DNA of 42,094 bases from Bacteroidota bacterium (GCA_015222055.1 JADFUR010000057.1:1-42094); one strand, 5' to 3'. Positions 1 to 7,763 are shown, counted from the stretch's first letter. Program-made: numbers and translations. Notes: generated by a model from the letters alone, not told the origin.

Positions 1-51
1 CGCTTCGAGCCTTCTTTCTGTGCCACAAAAGTATAAAAAATAATTGATAAT

Positions 52-744
52 TTATTTGGAATTTAACACAGTATCTCGATTAGTAGCCGTAATTCTTGCA
101 TATCCAAGTTTTTCAATATCTTCTATATTCTTTGTTAAATAGGTCTTTCCGTTATTAATGACATAAATATCTTCACAAATATCAATTATGTGTTCAAACA
201 TATGGTCGGTAATTATTATTCCTTTATTTTCTTTTTCGCTGATAATTATTTTCTTAATTGAATCAATATGTTTTGGCATAACTTGTGAAAATGGTTCATC
301 CAACATACAAAATTTTGTGTTAGAAACAAGAATTGCATATATCTCAATTATTCTTTGTTCACCACCTGATAACAATTTGATTTTTGACTTATAATATTTT
401 TTAAATTCAGGGAAATGTATTAAAAATTTATCAAAATCAATTTTGTAATCTTTAAAAACACGTTCAATAGTCAAAGATTTTGGAATAAAATTAAATTGTG
501 GTAAATAAGTCAGTGTTTCCTGAGGAAAATATTTTTTCGAATTATATTTATTATTTATTCTTACAGACTTTTCATTAGGAATAAGTTTTCCATAAATGAT
601 ATTCATCAAACAAGATTTTCCACTTCCATTTCTACCAAGTAATCCTATGATATTTCCTGTTTCAATTTTTACGTAAACATCTTGTAAAATTCGTTTATTA
701 TTAAATTCTAAAATAACGCTATCAATTTCAAGTGTATTTTTCAT
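52..744 (-). CDS. ABC transporter ATP-binding protein
   Basis: The protein is a 230-residue single-domain ABC ATPase. Visible motifs are Walker A GRNGSGKS (37-44), the Q-loop near Q83, the signature LSGGEQR (125-131), Walker B FCMLDEP with D149/E150, and the H-loop H181. Length and order are normal for one nucleotide-binding subunit. Its start codon overlaps the stop of the upstream small membrane protein by an ATGA, so the two are probably translationally coupled and form one exporter-like complex at the inner membrane. The substrate cannot be read from the sequence. The ATPase is complete; only 51 bases of the window lie beyond its stop. Confidence 0.9.
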   Translation of the reverse strand: MKNTLEIDSVILEFNNKRILQDVYVKIETGNIIGLLGRNGSGKSCLMNIIYGKLIPNEKSVRINNKYNSKKYFPQETLTYLPQFNFIPKSLTIERVFKDYKIDFDKFLIHFPEFKKYYKSKIKLLSGGEQRIIEIYAILVSNTKFCMLDEPFSQVMPKHIDSIKKIIISEKENKGIIITDHMFEHIIDICEDIYVINNGKTYLTKNIEDIEKLGYARITATNRDTVLNSK

Positions 745-1040
745 CTGATTTGTAGCATAGTGATTAATAGAATTATAAACAATGATAAATCAATTATTAT
801 TGTTGAAATCCATAAAAACAACTTTGACAGTCCCAAACTTTGATAATAATAGAATTCATTCTTTTTGTAATTATTTATATAATAAACGATTATTCCCAAT
901 GTAACAATTTTAAACCAAAAAAGAACGGTGAAAATATCAATCCCATACATATAAATCAGTCGCATACAACTAATAGTTATGATACTACTTGCTATTACAT
1001 ATGATTTATAAAAAGTCCCAATTAATCTTAATGTTCTCAT
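741..1040 (-). CDS. Small membrane protein, partner of the ABC ATPase
   Basis: About 99 residues with three hydrophobic segments (roughly 14-31, 36-54 and 73-96). No family is recognised. The ATGA overlap with the downstream ABC ATPase gene suggests it is the membrane partner of that ATPase, although it is much smaller than a usual permease. The frame stays open upstream to 1106, but that extension runs through the perfect palindrome at 1067-1092 and into the promoter box of repeat copy A. I therefore place the start at the ATG at 1040, which gives MRTLRLIG. The function is inferred from gene position only. Confidence 0.6.
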   Translation of the reverse strand: MRTLRLIGTFYKSYVIASSIITISCMRLIYMYGIDIFTVLFWFKIVTLGIIVYYINNYKKNEFYYYQSLGLSKLFLWISTIIIDLSLFIILLITMLQIR

Positions 1041-1065
1041 TTTTTTCTTATGGCTACTAACACCT

Positions 1066-1215
1066 AAATAAGACACACTAGTGTGTCTTATTTCCATTAT
1101 ATACAAATATATAAATTTTAATCTCCAAAAAAAATGATTTTCAACAATAGCATTTTAAATTAGAGAGCAATTTAAGTTTAATTTTTGTTTTGTTTTTTAT
1201 GCTGGGGCAAATTGG
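1066..1215 (-). repeat. Promoter-hairpin repeat, copy A
   Basis: First of three related intergenic repeats. Read on the minus strand it holds a decayed long hairpin (around 1145-1182), an A/T tract, a TATATTTG -7 box (1111-1104), and a perfect palindrome AATAAGACACACT / AGTGTGTCTTATT at 1067-1092. It is nearly identical to copy B over about 150 bases and weaker against copy C. It sits directly upstream of the ABC transporter gene pair. Confidence 0.75.
1104..1111 (-). promoter_or_regulatory. -7 promoter box (TATATTTG) for the ABC pair
   Basis: Minus-strand TATATTTG matches the Bacteroidota -7 consensus TAnnTTTG. It lies about 65 bases upstream of the chosen start at 1040, so the 5' leader would begin with the palindrome at 1067-1092. 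Confidence 0.5.
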
Positions 1216-1281
1216 TTTTTTATTTTTTTTTGTAGGAAATTGAATTTTTAACGATTCAATTTAAGTGCGTTATTATGCACT

Positions 1282-1947
1282 TTAATTGGTGTTAGAGCTT
1301 GTTATTATTTTTTTAATTTCTTCAGGTTCTAAGTATATTCGTCTTTTAAAATATTTATATTTTTTTGTTCCATTTGAATTATACAAAACATAGTATGACC
1401 AATCATATAATTGCCATCCTAATCCTCTGTTAATGGTATTTGTATCTATTTCTTTTTCAAATTTTTCTTTTGACTTTTTAGAAACATAGTCAATAAGCCG
1501 AGAAAGTACACCAAAAATATTTTTATTTCTATAATCAACAAAGTGGCTAAATTCATGTCCATATAAACCAATCATAGCATTTAGTGGAATGCTATCTATG
1601 GATATAACACTATCTTTTATTGACGTGTTTATGCGTACTATATATTTTCTTTTAGTTTTTTTATTAAAAATTAATGATGTAACAGTAGGTCTAGCATTAA
1701 GAGTTGTTTTTATCCTTGCTCTTTTGAATACTATTTTTGAGCTATCCAACTCTGGAAAATATGATAATGCTAAATATATAGGGCCTTCATATTTTAATGG
1801 TATCTTTTTATTATAGCAATAAACTTTTTTTAAAGAATCAATAAAAATTGAATCTCTAACATCGACATTTCTTTTTTGTTCAATCTTATTTTGCGAAAAG
1901 CATAAATAGGAAAAGAATACTAATAATATAGTAATTATATTTTTCAT
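1282..1947 (-). CDS. Secreted HExxH (putative metallopeptidase-like) protein
   Basis: 221 residues with an N-terminal signal peptide ending near residue 18 (LCFSQN), so it is exported. The central segment GLYGHEFSHFVDY carries an HExxH zinc motif (H131, E132, H135). An acidic stretch EKEIDT (165-170) ahead of NRGLG could supply the third ligand, as in gluzincin-type peptidases. Cysteines are scarce and no other domain is recognised. It is a single gene between repeat copies A and B, with its own promoter box in copy B. Peptidase activity is inferred from the motif only. Confidence 0.7.
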   Translation of the reverse strand: MKNIITILLVFFSYLCFSQNKIEQKRNVDVRDSIFIDSLKKVYCYNKKIPLKYEGPIYLALSYFPELDSSKIVFKRARIKTTLNARPTVTSLIFNKKTKRKYIVRINTSIKDSVISIDSIPLNAMIGLYGHEFSHFVDYRNKNIFGVLSRLIDYVSKKSKEKFEKEIDTNTINRGLGWQLYDWSYYVLYNSNGTKKYKYFKRRIYLEPEEIKKIITSSNTN

Positions 1948-1965
1948 TTTTAAGCACTAAAACTG

Positions 1966-2113
1966 AAATAAGACACTCTAATTTTTTTCTCCATTACATA
2001 CAAATATATAAATTTTAATCTCCAAAAAAAATGATTTTAAACAATAGCATCTTAAATTAGAGCGTAATTTAGGTTCAATTTTTGTTTCGTTTTTTTAGGA
2101 CTGGGCAAATTGG
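1966..2113 (-). repeat. Promoter-hairpin repeat, copy B
   Basis: Second copy of the repeat. It shares with copy A the segments TACAAATATATAAATTTTAA, CTCCAAAAAAAATGATTTT, AATAGCAT-TTAAATTAGAG and the end GGGCAAATTGG. The AATAAGACAC arm is present but its partner arm is lost, so the palindrome of copy A is incomplete here. It lies directly upstream of the HExxH protein gene. Confidence 0.75.
2001..2008 (-). promoter_or_regulatory. -7 promoter box (TATATTTG) for the HExxH protein
   Basis: Minus-strand TATATTTG inside repeat copy B, about 55 bases upstream of the ATG at 1947. It is in the same place within the repeat as the box in copy A. Confidence 0.5.
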
Positions 2114-2121
2114 AGTTTTTT

Positions 2122-2152
2122 ATAAAAAAAAGTCGTAGTCAGAGACTACGAC
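2122..2152 (-). terminator. Intrinsic terminator after the NTF2-like lipoprotein gene
   Basis: On the minus strand, GTCGTAGTC / GACTACGAC form a perfect 9-bp stem with a 3-base loop (2132-2152), followed by a run of eight T. This is a textbook Rho-independent terminator for transcription coming from 2842. Confidence 0.85.
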
Positions 2153-2305
2153 AAATAGTGGTTTAGTTTATGTTGTTGAAATGTAGTGTCTTTTGTTAAA
2201 CTTGCAACTAACTTTGCAAGGACATACAAAGTTGGAAATTTTACACGAATTTCCATAAGAATCGAGAACAAGCAATTACTTATAGGTTTTTTTGGCTGTA
2301 GAGTT

Positions 2306-2842
2306 TTATTTAATTATAGATTTTATTACAGGAACCGATGCCGTTTCTTGTGCATAAGTTATTTTCCATTCATTATTTAACTTATTAAAAAGCATTGTTC
2401 CTACATAAGATTCAAAATTCATTTTTTCTCCAGTTTTGAGTTCAATTTCTGCTTTTCCAATCCAGGTATAGAGTACAAGGTCTTTATTCAGAAATCTATA
2501 TTCTTCTTTAATAGTTGTTTGATAATATGCCGTTAATTGTTTGAAGGATTCTATTCCTTTAATTTTAAAATTCTTATAATCATCAATTGAACCATCTGGA
2601 TTTATAATAGTGAATTCTGGTGAATTCAAATAAGGTTTCATGGCAGATTGGAAATCAGCTTTTTCAGCATTTTCAATTACACCTTTCACTACATTTGAAA
2701 TTTCTTTTTTCGCTATTTCTTTTTCTTTTTCAGACCATTCAAATTTGGATGATTTATTTTGACAAGAAGTCAACGTAAATGAAAACAAAATTAGAGTTCC
2801 CATAAAAAATAGCAATGATGTTGAATTATTTCTTTTTTTCAT
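2306..2842 (-). CDS. NTF2-like (SnoaL/DUF4440-type) lipoprotein
   Basis: 178 residues. A type II signal peptide with lipobox LTSC (24-27, lipidated C27) makes it an envelope lipoprotein. The remainder (about 35-178) has the length and pattern of an NTF2-like fold: an N-terminal helix, ADFQSAMKPYL, a middle GSIDDYKNFKIKG strand-turn, and a C-terminal strand ending NEWKITYAQET that is typical of DUF4440/SnoaL-like proteins. No catalytic residue can be named. It is transcribed alone, with its promoter in repeat copy C and the strong terminator at 2122-2152. Confidence 0.75.
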   Translation of the reverse strand: MKKRNNSTSLLFFMGTLILFSFTLTSCQNKSSKFEWSEKEKEIAKKEISNVVKGVIENAEKADFQSAMKPYLNSPEFTIINPDGSIDDYKNFKIKGIESFKQLTAYYQTTIKEEYRFLNKDLVLYTWIGKAEIELKTGEKMNFESYVGTMLFNKLNNEWKITYAQETASVPVIKSIIK

Positions 2843-2912
2843 AAAATTTATTTTTTTGCCTACTCTTTTCGGTTTTCGGCTTACTCCGTTTATTTTATCA
2901 AATGGATTAATT

Positions 2913-2938
2913 TAATGTGAAAGTTTAAGCTCACATTA
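2913..2938 (-). other. Hairpin in the leader of the NTF2-like lipoprotein gene
   Basis: TAATGTGA and TCACATTA form an 8-bp perfect stem with a 10-base loop, between the promoter in copy C and the start at 2842. A second hairpin from the repeat (2953-2975) lies next to it. The function is unknown. Confidence 0.4.
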
Positions 2939-2950
2939 CAGGCAACACAT

Positions 2951-3080
2951 AAATAAGAAACCTTAATGTTTCCTATTTTCATTATTTGCAAATATAAAAC
3001 TTAAATCACAAAAAAAATGATTTTAAAAAATAGCATCTTAAATTATAACGTAATTTAAGATGCTATTTTGTTTCGTTTGC
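2951..3080 (-). repeat. Promoter-hairpin repeat, copy C
   Basis: Third, more diverged copy. It keeps the short AATAAGAAAC...GTTTCCTATT hairpin, the TATATTTG box, the AAAAAAAATGATTTT tract and the TAGCATCTTAAATTA arm. Only here is the large hairpin intact: AAAATAGCATCTTAAATTA (3026-3044) pairs with TAATTTAAGATGCTATTTT (3051-3069), a 19-bp stem that can also act as a terminator for the GreA/GreB-type gene upstream. Confidence 0.7.
2989..2996 (-). promoter_or_regulatory. -7 promoter box (TATATTTG) for the NTF2-like lipoprotein
   Basis: Minus-strand TATATTTG inside repeat copy C, about 147 bases upstream of the ATG at 2842, leaving a long leader that contains two hairpins. Confidence 0.45.
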
Positions 3081-3148
3081 AAGTGGCTGAAAAATATTAA
3101 GGTTTTCTTATTCTGTATAATACAGAAAATGTTTTTATTTAAAGCTTC

Positions 3149-3658
3149 TTAATTTTGTTTATAATCAATAGCTTCTATTCTCATATTTGTGTTTCCTTTA
3201 GGTGTTTGAAGAGTAATTTTATCACCTAATTTTTTATTTTGTAGGATTTTTGCAATAGGGGATAAGAAAGACACTTTGTTTCGCGAAACATTGGCTTCGT
3301 CAACACCTACTATCTGATATTGACATTCTGTTTTTTCTTCTTCTATAAACAGAGTTATTGTTGCTCCAAATAGAACTTCATCTTGATTTTGATTTGTTAA
3401 ATCAACAATTTTTGCTGAATTAATTCTGTCTTCGAGTAATCGAAGCTTGGCAGTAATAAAATTTATTTGAACACGATTATTTTCGGCAGATTGTTCTTTT
3501 AAAACATTCCGTTCTTCTATCAAAGTGTTTTGCTCGTTCTTTAATTCTTCCAAACCATTGGGTGTAACATAATTTGTAAGTCCATTAGGCAAATGTGCTC
3601 TTGGATTTACCATAGGGGTTTCTTCTTGGTCGCCTTCTTTAACAAATCCTCTACTCAT
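3149..3658 (-). CDS. GreA/GreB-family transcription elongation factor
   Basis: 169 residues. The N-terminal part (about 30-85) is the helical coiled-coil hairpin typical of Gre factors, starting YVTPNGLEELKNE and continuing through LKEQSAENNRVQIN to RLLEDRINSAK. The C-terminal FKBP-like domain is visible as VLFGATITLFIEEE, YQIVGVDEA, SFLSPIAKILQNKKLGDKI and TLQTPKGNTNMRIEAI. Such proteins bind the RNA polymerase secondary channel and stimulate cleavage of backtracked RNA. The N-terminal SRGFVKEGDQEE extension is common in Bacteroidota members of the family. It is probably not the only Gre factor in the genome, so I give no gene symbol. Confidence 0.88.
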   Translation of the reverse strand: MSRGFVKEGDQEETPMVNPRAHLPNGLTNYVTPNGLEELKNEQNTLIEERNVLKEQSAENNRVQINFITAKLRLLEDRINSAKIVDLTNQNQDEVLFGATITLFIEEEKTECQYQIVGVDEANVSRNKVSFLSPIAKILQNKKLGDKITLQTPKGNTNMRIEAIDYKQN

Positions 3659-3735
3659 AATGTTTTGTGTTAATAATTTTATTTACCAGTTAATTTTTTT
3701 TAGCTTTTGTTAATGTTTTAAAAAATTCAATTTAG

Positions 3736-4305
3736 TCATTTTTTATCTAAAAGCACAGAATTTAATATATTGTCGTAATAATCTGCCAGATTTTTTTCTA
3801 TTTTTATTATAGATGAAACAAAGAGTTCTAATTTTTCAAGGGAAATTTTATTATTTGTTTCTGGTATTGAGGTCATTCTTTCTTGCGAGTATATTTTTAT
3901 TATGTTTTCGTAATAATTTTGAAATCCATAAACAGCAGCAACATCAGTAACCAAATCAATATCCATATAAGCTACAGCTTGCGTTATTTTTGCAGTTTTC
4001 CATGATGTAGAGTTCATCATTTTAAATTCCAAATTCATTTCTCGATTTGTTACTTTTATCGGATTTTTTATTTCATTTATTAGGCTATCAATTGTTATTA
4101 GATACACTTTGTGAGACGATAACATTTCTGATAATTTTACTTTGTTTTTTATGATTTCGTTTCTTATGTTTTTTATTGATTTATCGGCCAGCATAGAATT
4201 ATGATGAGATTCTTTCCATGTGTTTAACATAAGACCCAGAAATACCGCGAATGTAATTGATAAAAATTCAAATATTATTTTCTTATTTAAGAAGAGCTTT
4301 TTCAT
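3736..4305 (-). CDS. Single-pass membrane protein of unknown function
   Basis: 189 residues. A positively charged start is followed by one hydrophobic helix (about 12-28, FEFLSITFAVFLGLMLNTW) and then a mostly helical, charged region. The layout and the FLGLMLNTWKE ending of the helix resemble small Bacteroidota membrane proteins of the DUF6090 type, but I cannot confirm the family. No catalytic motif is seen. It has its own promoter box at 4328-4335. Confidence 0.55.
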   Translation of the reverse strand: MKKLFLNKKIIFEFLSITFAVFLGLMLNTWKESHHNSMLADKSIKNIRNEIIKNKVKLSEMLSSHKVYLITIDSLINEIKNPIKVTNREMNLEFKMMNSTSWKTAKITQAVAYMDIDLVTDVAAVYGFQNYYENIIKIYSQERMTSIPETNNKISLEKLELFVSSIIKIEKNLADYYDNILNSVLLDKK

Positions 4306-4327
4306 AATTTATTTTTTTCATTAATTA

Positions 4328-4335
4328 CAAAAATA
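4328..4335 (-). promoter_or_regulatory. -7 promoter box (TATTTTTG)
   Basis: Minus-strand match to TAnnTTTG, 23 bases upstream of the ATG at 4305. Confidence 0.4.
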
Positions 4336-4495
4336 AAAATTTTAAATTACTAATAAATTTTTTGGAAAACAAACAGGATTCGCATAGTTTATTGTAATGG
4401 AAAAAATTCATTTTTTTTTAAGTTTAAAAAAATGGCATAATTGTAGCAAAAGAGATGTAACTTTTTTATTGTTAGTTTAAATGATTTGGTGGGTC

Positions 4496-5407
4496 TTATT
4501 TTTTATTTTTTTTAATCGACTGTTTTACAAGGCTTAAAATGTATTCTAGATCATCATCACTATTTGTTTGTATTTCATAATCTCCATTTCCCCAATGTCC
4601 AGTAGTCGATACATCTCTAGTAATGTTTTTAGAATCGTCAAGTTCACCCTTGTTCATATTTATCCACATTTTTAATGCTCTTTTTTGGGGTAAAATATCA
4701 ATTACGTTATGTCCAGAAACAAATGCGATATATTTTTTTTTCGGTTTAATTTCAAGGTTGTCTAAATTTTGAATGGCACTTTTGAATTTTTCATAAAGCT
4801 CCACAATTTCTTCATTTACATTCTCTAAATGTTCTTGTTCGGAATAGACTTTTATTTCTTTAACAACATTGTTAATTGTATTATCAGATTTTGAAATTGT
4901 TTTTATGCTTTCTTGTGCACCTGATTTTTGAATTTGTTCATAAGAAACTGTATTGTTTTCAAACCTTTTTATTTCACATAATTCTATTGGCAAGTCTTTA
5001 AAATTTATCGCTTCTCTTTGATAATTTGTAAAAGCTGGAGAAATAAACAAAACTCTCGACTGTGACCAATCTACGTCATTTCTTTTTAATGTTTTGTCAA
5101 GGTTTTCATTGAATTCTAAAATGAAGTCAGCCTTATTATTAAGCATCAATGATAAATAAGCGTATCCTTGATCTATTACACTGAAATTTTTATCACGTTT
5201 GTATTCAATAATAACAAAGGCATTTGAGTCTTTATCAAAAGCTAAAGTGTCAATTCGAAAATTATTTAAAGCAAATTCTGATTTTACAAAATCAAGACCA
5301 AAAATTGTATTAAGATTTTCTTCTGTTAAAGTTTGAATTTCCTTTTCAAGTTTGAAAGTTTTTTCTTTTATATATTGTAATCTCTTTTCAATTTTAAATA
5401 ATGCCAT
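4496..5407 (-). CDS. PD-(D/E)XK nuclease-like protein with C-terminal DUF5655 domain
   Basis: 303 residues. The N-terminal half has a nuclease-like core: RIDTLAFD followed by VIIEYKRDKN fits the D-x(n)-ExK active site of PD-(D/E)XK enzymes, and the later DQGYAYLSLML helix also fits. After a charged linker (about 160-200) the C-terminal part (about 205-300), including KKYIAFVSGHNVIDILP, KALKMWINMNKGEL-like text and a WGNGDYEI motif, matches the DUF5655 pattern. Such proteins are often predicted transporters or nucleases of unknown role; here the metal-binding residues look intact. It lies downstream of an HNH gene in the same orientation, separated by 75 bases, and may share its transcript. 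Confidence 0.8.
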   Translation of the reverse strand: MALFKIEKRLQYIKEKTFKLEKEIQTLTEENLNTIFGLDFVKSEFALNNFRIDTLAFDKDSNAFVIIEYKRDKNFSVIDQGYAYLSLMLNNKADFILEFNENLDKTLKRNDVDWSQSRVLFISPAFTNYQREAINFKDLPIELCEIKRFENNTVSYEQIQKSGAQESIKTISKSDNTINNVVKEIKVYSEQEHLENVNEEIVELYEKFKSAIQNLDNLEIKPKKKYIAFVSGHNVIDILPQKRALKMWINMNKGELDDSKNITRDVSTTGHWGNGDYEIQTNSDDDLEYILSLVKQSIKKNKK

Positions 5408-5482
5408 TATGTATGTTTTTTATGATTAATTGTAATGCTTCGCAACAATCTTTAATGTCTCCAACTGAAATAAAAGTTGTTG

Positions 5483-6280
5483 TTAATTAGTTTCCGATTT
5501 CCCGAGTTTATTTAAACTAAAATCTAAGTCAGTCACATATTTCATTTCTTTGAGGCTATTATAAATAAACCCAGATCCTATTAATTTACTAGCTTCCTTT
5601 CTTAAATAGATATCTCTCGAAATTGCAGCTTTTGGCGTAACCTCCAAGTAGAATAGATGACCAAATAGAAACATCGTATAGAAACCAAAATCATTAATAT
5701 TTGATAAAACTTTGTCGCTAAAATAAAATGAAGGTGCTTGAGGTTTCTCGGGAACTAAATATACTCCATTATTGTCCCCAAAATATAATGGTAAATCACC
5801 ATAATCATAACGGACAAATTTTCTTACGATATTAAATTTGTCATTTAATCCTAGTCCTGTATTCCGATGATACTCTTGAAGAAAAACCTCATAGATTCCT
5901 CGTTTAAATTGTCTTGTAAAATTTTTGATAAAATCCGGCTTAAATTTGAAAGTCTTTTTTATTCGAAAAATTCGTTCCGTTTTAAACAGATCAAAATATA
6001 CTGACCTAAGATACTGTTTATTATTTTTTGGCGCAAATTCAGGCAATAGATACCTCGTAACATTAAAAATTTCTTTAAAAGCTAGCTCTACTGACATTTG
6101 ATATTTGCTAGACTTTTCTCTAGTGCCAAAATATTTATTACAAGAGTCGCAAATATCAAATCCTATTTTTTTTGCACCAAGTTTTTTTGATATCGTATGT
6201 GGCTTCTCAAAAAATGTAACTTCTGGTTTTTCTTTAGAACACCAAATGCATTTTCCATGTTTTGTGTATTCTTTTTTCAT
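5483..6280 (-). CDS. HNH-type (treble-clef) endonuclease-like protein
   Basis: 265 residues. The N-terminus holds a zinc treble clef: C11-x2-C14 (CIWCSKEKPEVTF), H28 in KPHTISKKLG, and C44-x2-C47-N48 in GFDICDSCNKYFG. This is the layout of HNH_5-type proteins, where His28 and Asn48 are the catalytic candidates. The rest (about 60-265) is basic and aromatic with no recognised domain and may bind the substrate. The gene is followed by the PD-(D/E)XK/DUF5655 gene and preceded by a broken HEPN gene, a setting that suggests defence or mobile-element biology. That role is inference. Confidence 0.75.
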   Translation of the reverse strand: MKKEYTKHGKCIWCSKEKPEVTFFEKPHTISKKLGAKKIGFDICDSCNKYFGTREKSSKYQMSVELAFKEIFNVTRYLLPEFAPKNNKQYLRSVYFDLFKTERIFRIKKTFKFKPDFIKNFTRQFKRGIYEVFLQEYHRNTGLGLNDKFNIVRKFVRYDYGDLPLYFGDNNGVYLVPEKPQAPSFYFSDKVLSNINDFGFYTMFLFGHLFYLEVTPKAAISRDIYLRKEASKLIGSGFIYNSLKEMKYVTDLDFSLNKLGKSETN

Positions 6281-6364
6281 ACTGCGTATTTTAGACTGTT
6301 AACTAATTCTTTGCCAAAGATTGCTATTGAGAAACGATATTATGTTTTGGTGAATTGAATTTAT

Positions 6365-7009
6365 TTAATTCTTTTCATTTCTTTTTTCTACTTCTTCTTC
6401 CACTTCTTTTAGAAATTTTTCATGTTGTCTTTTGTTATTCTTGTCAATATTTTTTAGAACATCATCTAATCCTACAAAAATGTCTTCTTCAAAAATCACA
6501 TGACTATGGAATACTATACTTTTTATTTCAAAAATGAAATTTTTTAATATATCAAATAATTTTTTAATCTCTAATAAGTCAACATTTTTATCATTAATTA
6601 TTTGTTCATCTTGTCTATCTGTGTGGGCATAAAATTTATTTCTTAAAATTACCAACTTATCTCTGATTGAAATGATCTCTTCTGAATTAAAGTCATTATA
6701 AAGTTTATCAATTTCAGATTTTGATAATAAATCTTTGCATTCAAGTTTTTTATAATCGTTTTTCAATTTATTTAGAAATCCATAAACATTGAAATGTTGA
6801 TTTTTATTATCATGTTGGAAAACTTTGCATAATTCAACAACCAATATATACCAACTTGTATAAGTCATAAAATACAGAAATCTTTTATCGCTATTTTCAG
6901 TCCTTTTAAATTTACTCAAATGTTTTAAACAATGATAATATTCATATGATTTTGTATATAATAACTACATTTGGTCGATTGTTTTTTCCAACTCAATTTT
7001 TTTATTCAT
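6365..7009 (-). pseudogene. HEPN (AbiU2-like) gene interrupted by an in-frame amber codon
   Basis: Reading from the ATG at 7009 gives 14 codons (MNKKIELEKTIDQM), then TAG at 6967-6965, then an open frame in the same phase (LLYTKSYEYYHCLKHLSKF...) to 6365, about 214 residues in all. The long part is helical and has RNKFYAH (residues 93-99 counted from the TTG codon at 6919), an Rx5H motif, followed by TDRQ. This is the RNase-type signature of HEPN domains in AbiU2-like proteins. A protein could still start at the TTG at 6919, but recognisable helix sequence lies upstream of it. The gene is either a recent nonsense mutant, a truncated active protein, or a sequence error. Confidence 0.65.
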
Positions 7010-7189
7010 GTCATTTTTTAAACTTCTCTCTAACGGTTTATTAAAACACCCCAACTCATCCTATTAACACTAAAAAAAGTAAATTTATAAAAAAAAAACA
7101 CACAAATCTAATTTGTATGTAATAATAAAAAATAGTAATTGAGATTTTTAATAAATTATAAACTGTTTGAGTTAGCTGTCTTAGCTTAA

Positions 7190-7480
7190 TTATCCAATTG
7201 AAATACTTAAATGTTTTCCAAGACCAAGTTCTATTAATTTATAATAAGTCGAAATTTGAATATCACTTTTTCCTCGTTCGATTCTTGAAATGTAACTTTT
7301 TTTCGTTCCGGTTTTTTCAGCAAGTTCTTCTTGTGTTAATTTAGCTTCTTTTCTTGCTTCTTTCAACATTATTCCAAGTCTAAATGCTAATGAATCAGCA
7401 TCGAATTTATCTCGTTCTGGATTTCCTTTCTTACCATATTTATTTTCTAATAGTTCTTCAAATGATGTTATGTTTTTCAT
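7190..7480 (-). CDS. higA: HigA-type antitoxin (XRE family HTH regulator)
   Basis: About 96 residues from the ATG at 7480. The start is chosen because a clear GGAGGA lies seven bases upstream; in-frame ATGs at 7504 and 7495 would overlap the toxin remnant further. Residues FRLGIMLKEARKEAKLTQEEL and KTGTKKSYISRIERGKSD form a standard XRE helix-turn-helix. The leading SFEELLENKYGKKGNPER and the length match antitoxins of the HigBA/RelE-type systems, where the toxin gene comes first. It follows the remnant of such a toxin gene, so it may be an orphaned antitoxin acting as a repressor. Confidence 0.85.
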   Translation of the reverse strand: MKNITSFEELLENKYGKKGNPERDKFDADSLAFRLGIMLKEARKEAKLTQEELAEKTGTKKSYISRIERGKSDIQISTYYKLIELGLGKHLSISIG

Positions 7481-7484
7481 GATA

Positions 7485-7750
7485 TTATCCTCCATATTTT
7501 TCATTCAAATATTCTTTTTTAATTTTTTCGGCTAGAATTATTTCTTTTCGAGGAGTCTTTTGTGATTTTTTTTAAAAACAGTTTGTTAATACAATAAGTT
7601 CTCCTTGGTCGAAGAAACAAAAAATGCGAATGCTTTTAAATGTCGTTATCACTCTAACTTCATATATACCGTCAGCATTTTCAAAATATAATGATGTGTT
7701 TTTTTGAAGTCGGAATGCTATTGAAGGTGAAGCGTAAATAAAACAAACAA
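7485..7750 (-). pseudogene. higB: Decayed HigB/RelE-type toxin gene
   Basis: In one minus-strand frame one can read ASPSIAFRLQKNTSLYF, ENADGIYEVRVITTF, IRIFCFFDQGELIVLTNCF, then TAA (7574-7572), then KKSQKTPRKEIILAEKIKK to a stop at 7485, overlapping the start of higA. This is the C-terminal two thirds of a HigB-like RNase toxin. The N-terminal part is missing, because the frame runs into unrelated sequence next to the terminator at 7764-7802, and there is one internal ochre codon at a T/A run boundary. The toxin is therefore doubly broken. Confidence 0.75.
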
Positions 7751-7763
7751 CAGATAATTTTAT

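Noticed and set aside
2186-2380. Plus-strand reading frame of 64 codons over a gap and the end of the NTF2-like gene
   Set aside because: It overlaps a real minus-strand gene, has no recognisable protein pattern and crosses low-complexity sequence.
1066-3080. The gene-repeat-gene layout as an integron cassette array with attC sites
   Set aside because: No matched RYYYAAC / GTTRRRY core pair could be found at proper spacing in the repeats, the repeats carry promoters, and no integrase is in the window.
6965-7574. Reassignment of TAG or TAA as sense codons
   Set aside because: Many intact genes in the window end at TAG or TAA at expected positions (for example the slipin at TAG and the S46 peptidase at TAA), so a global recoding does not fit.
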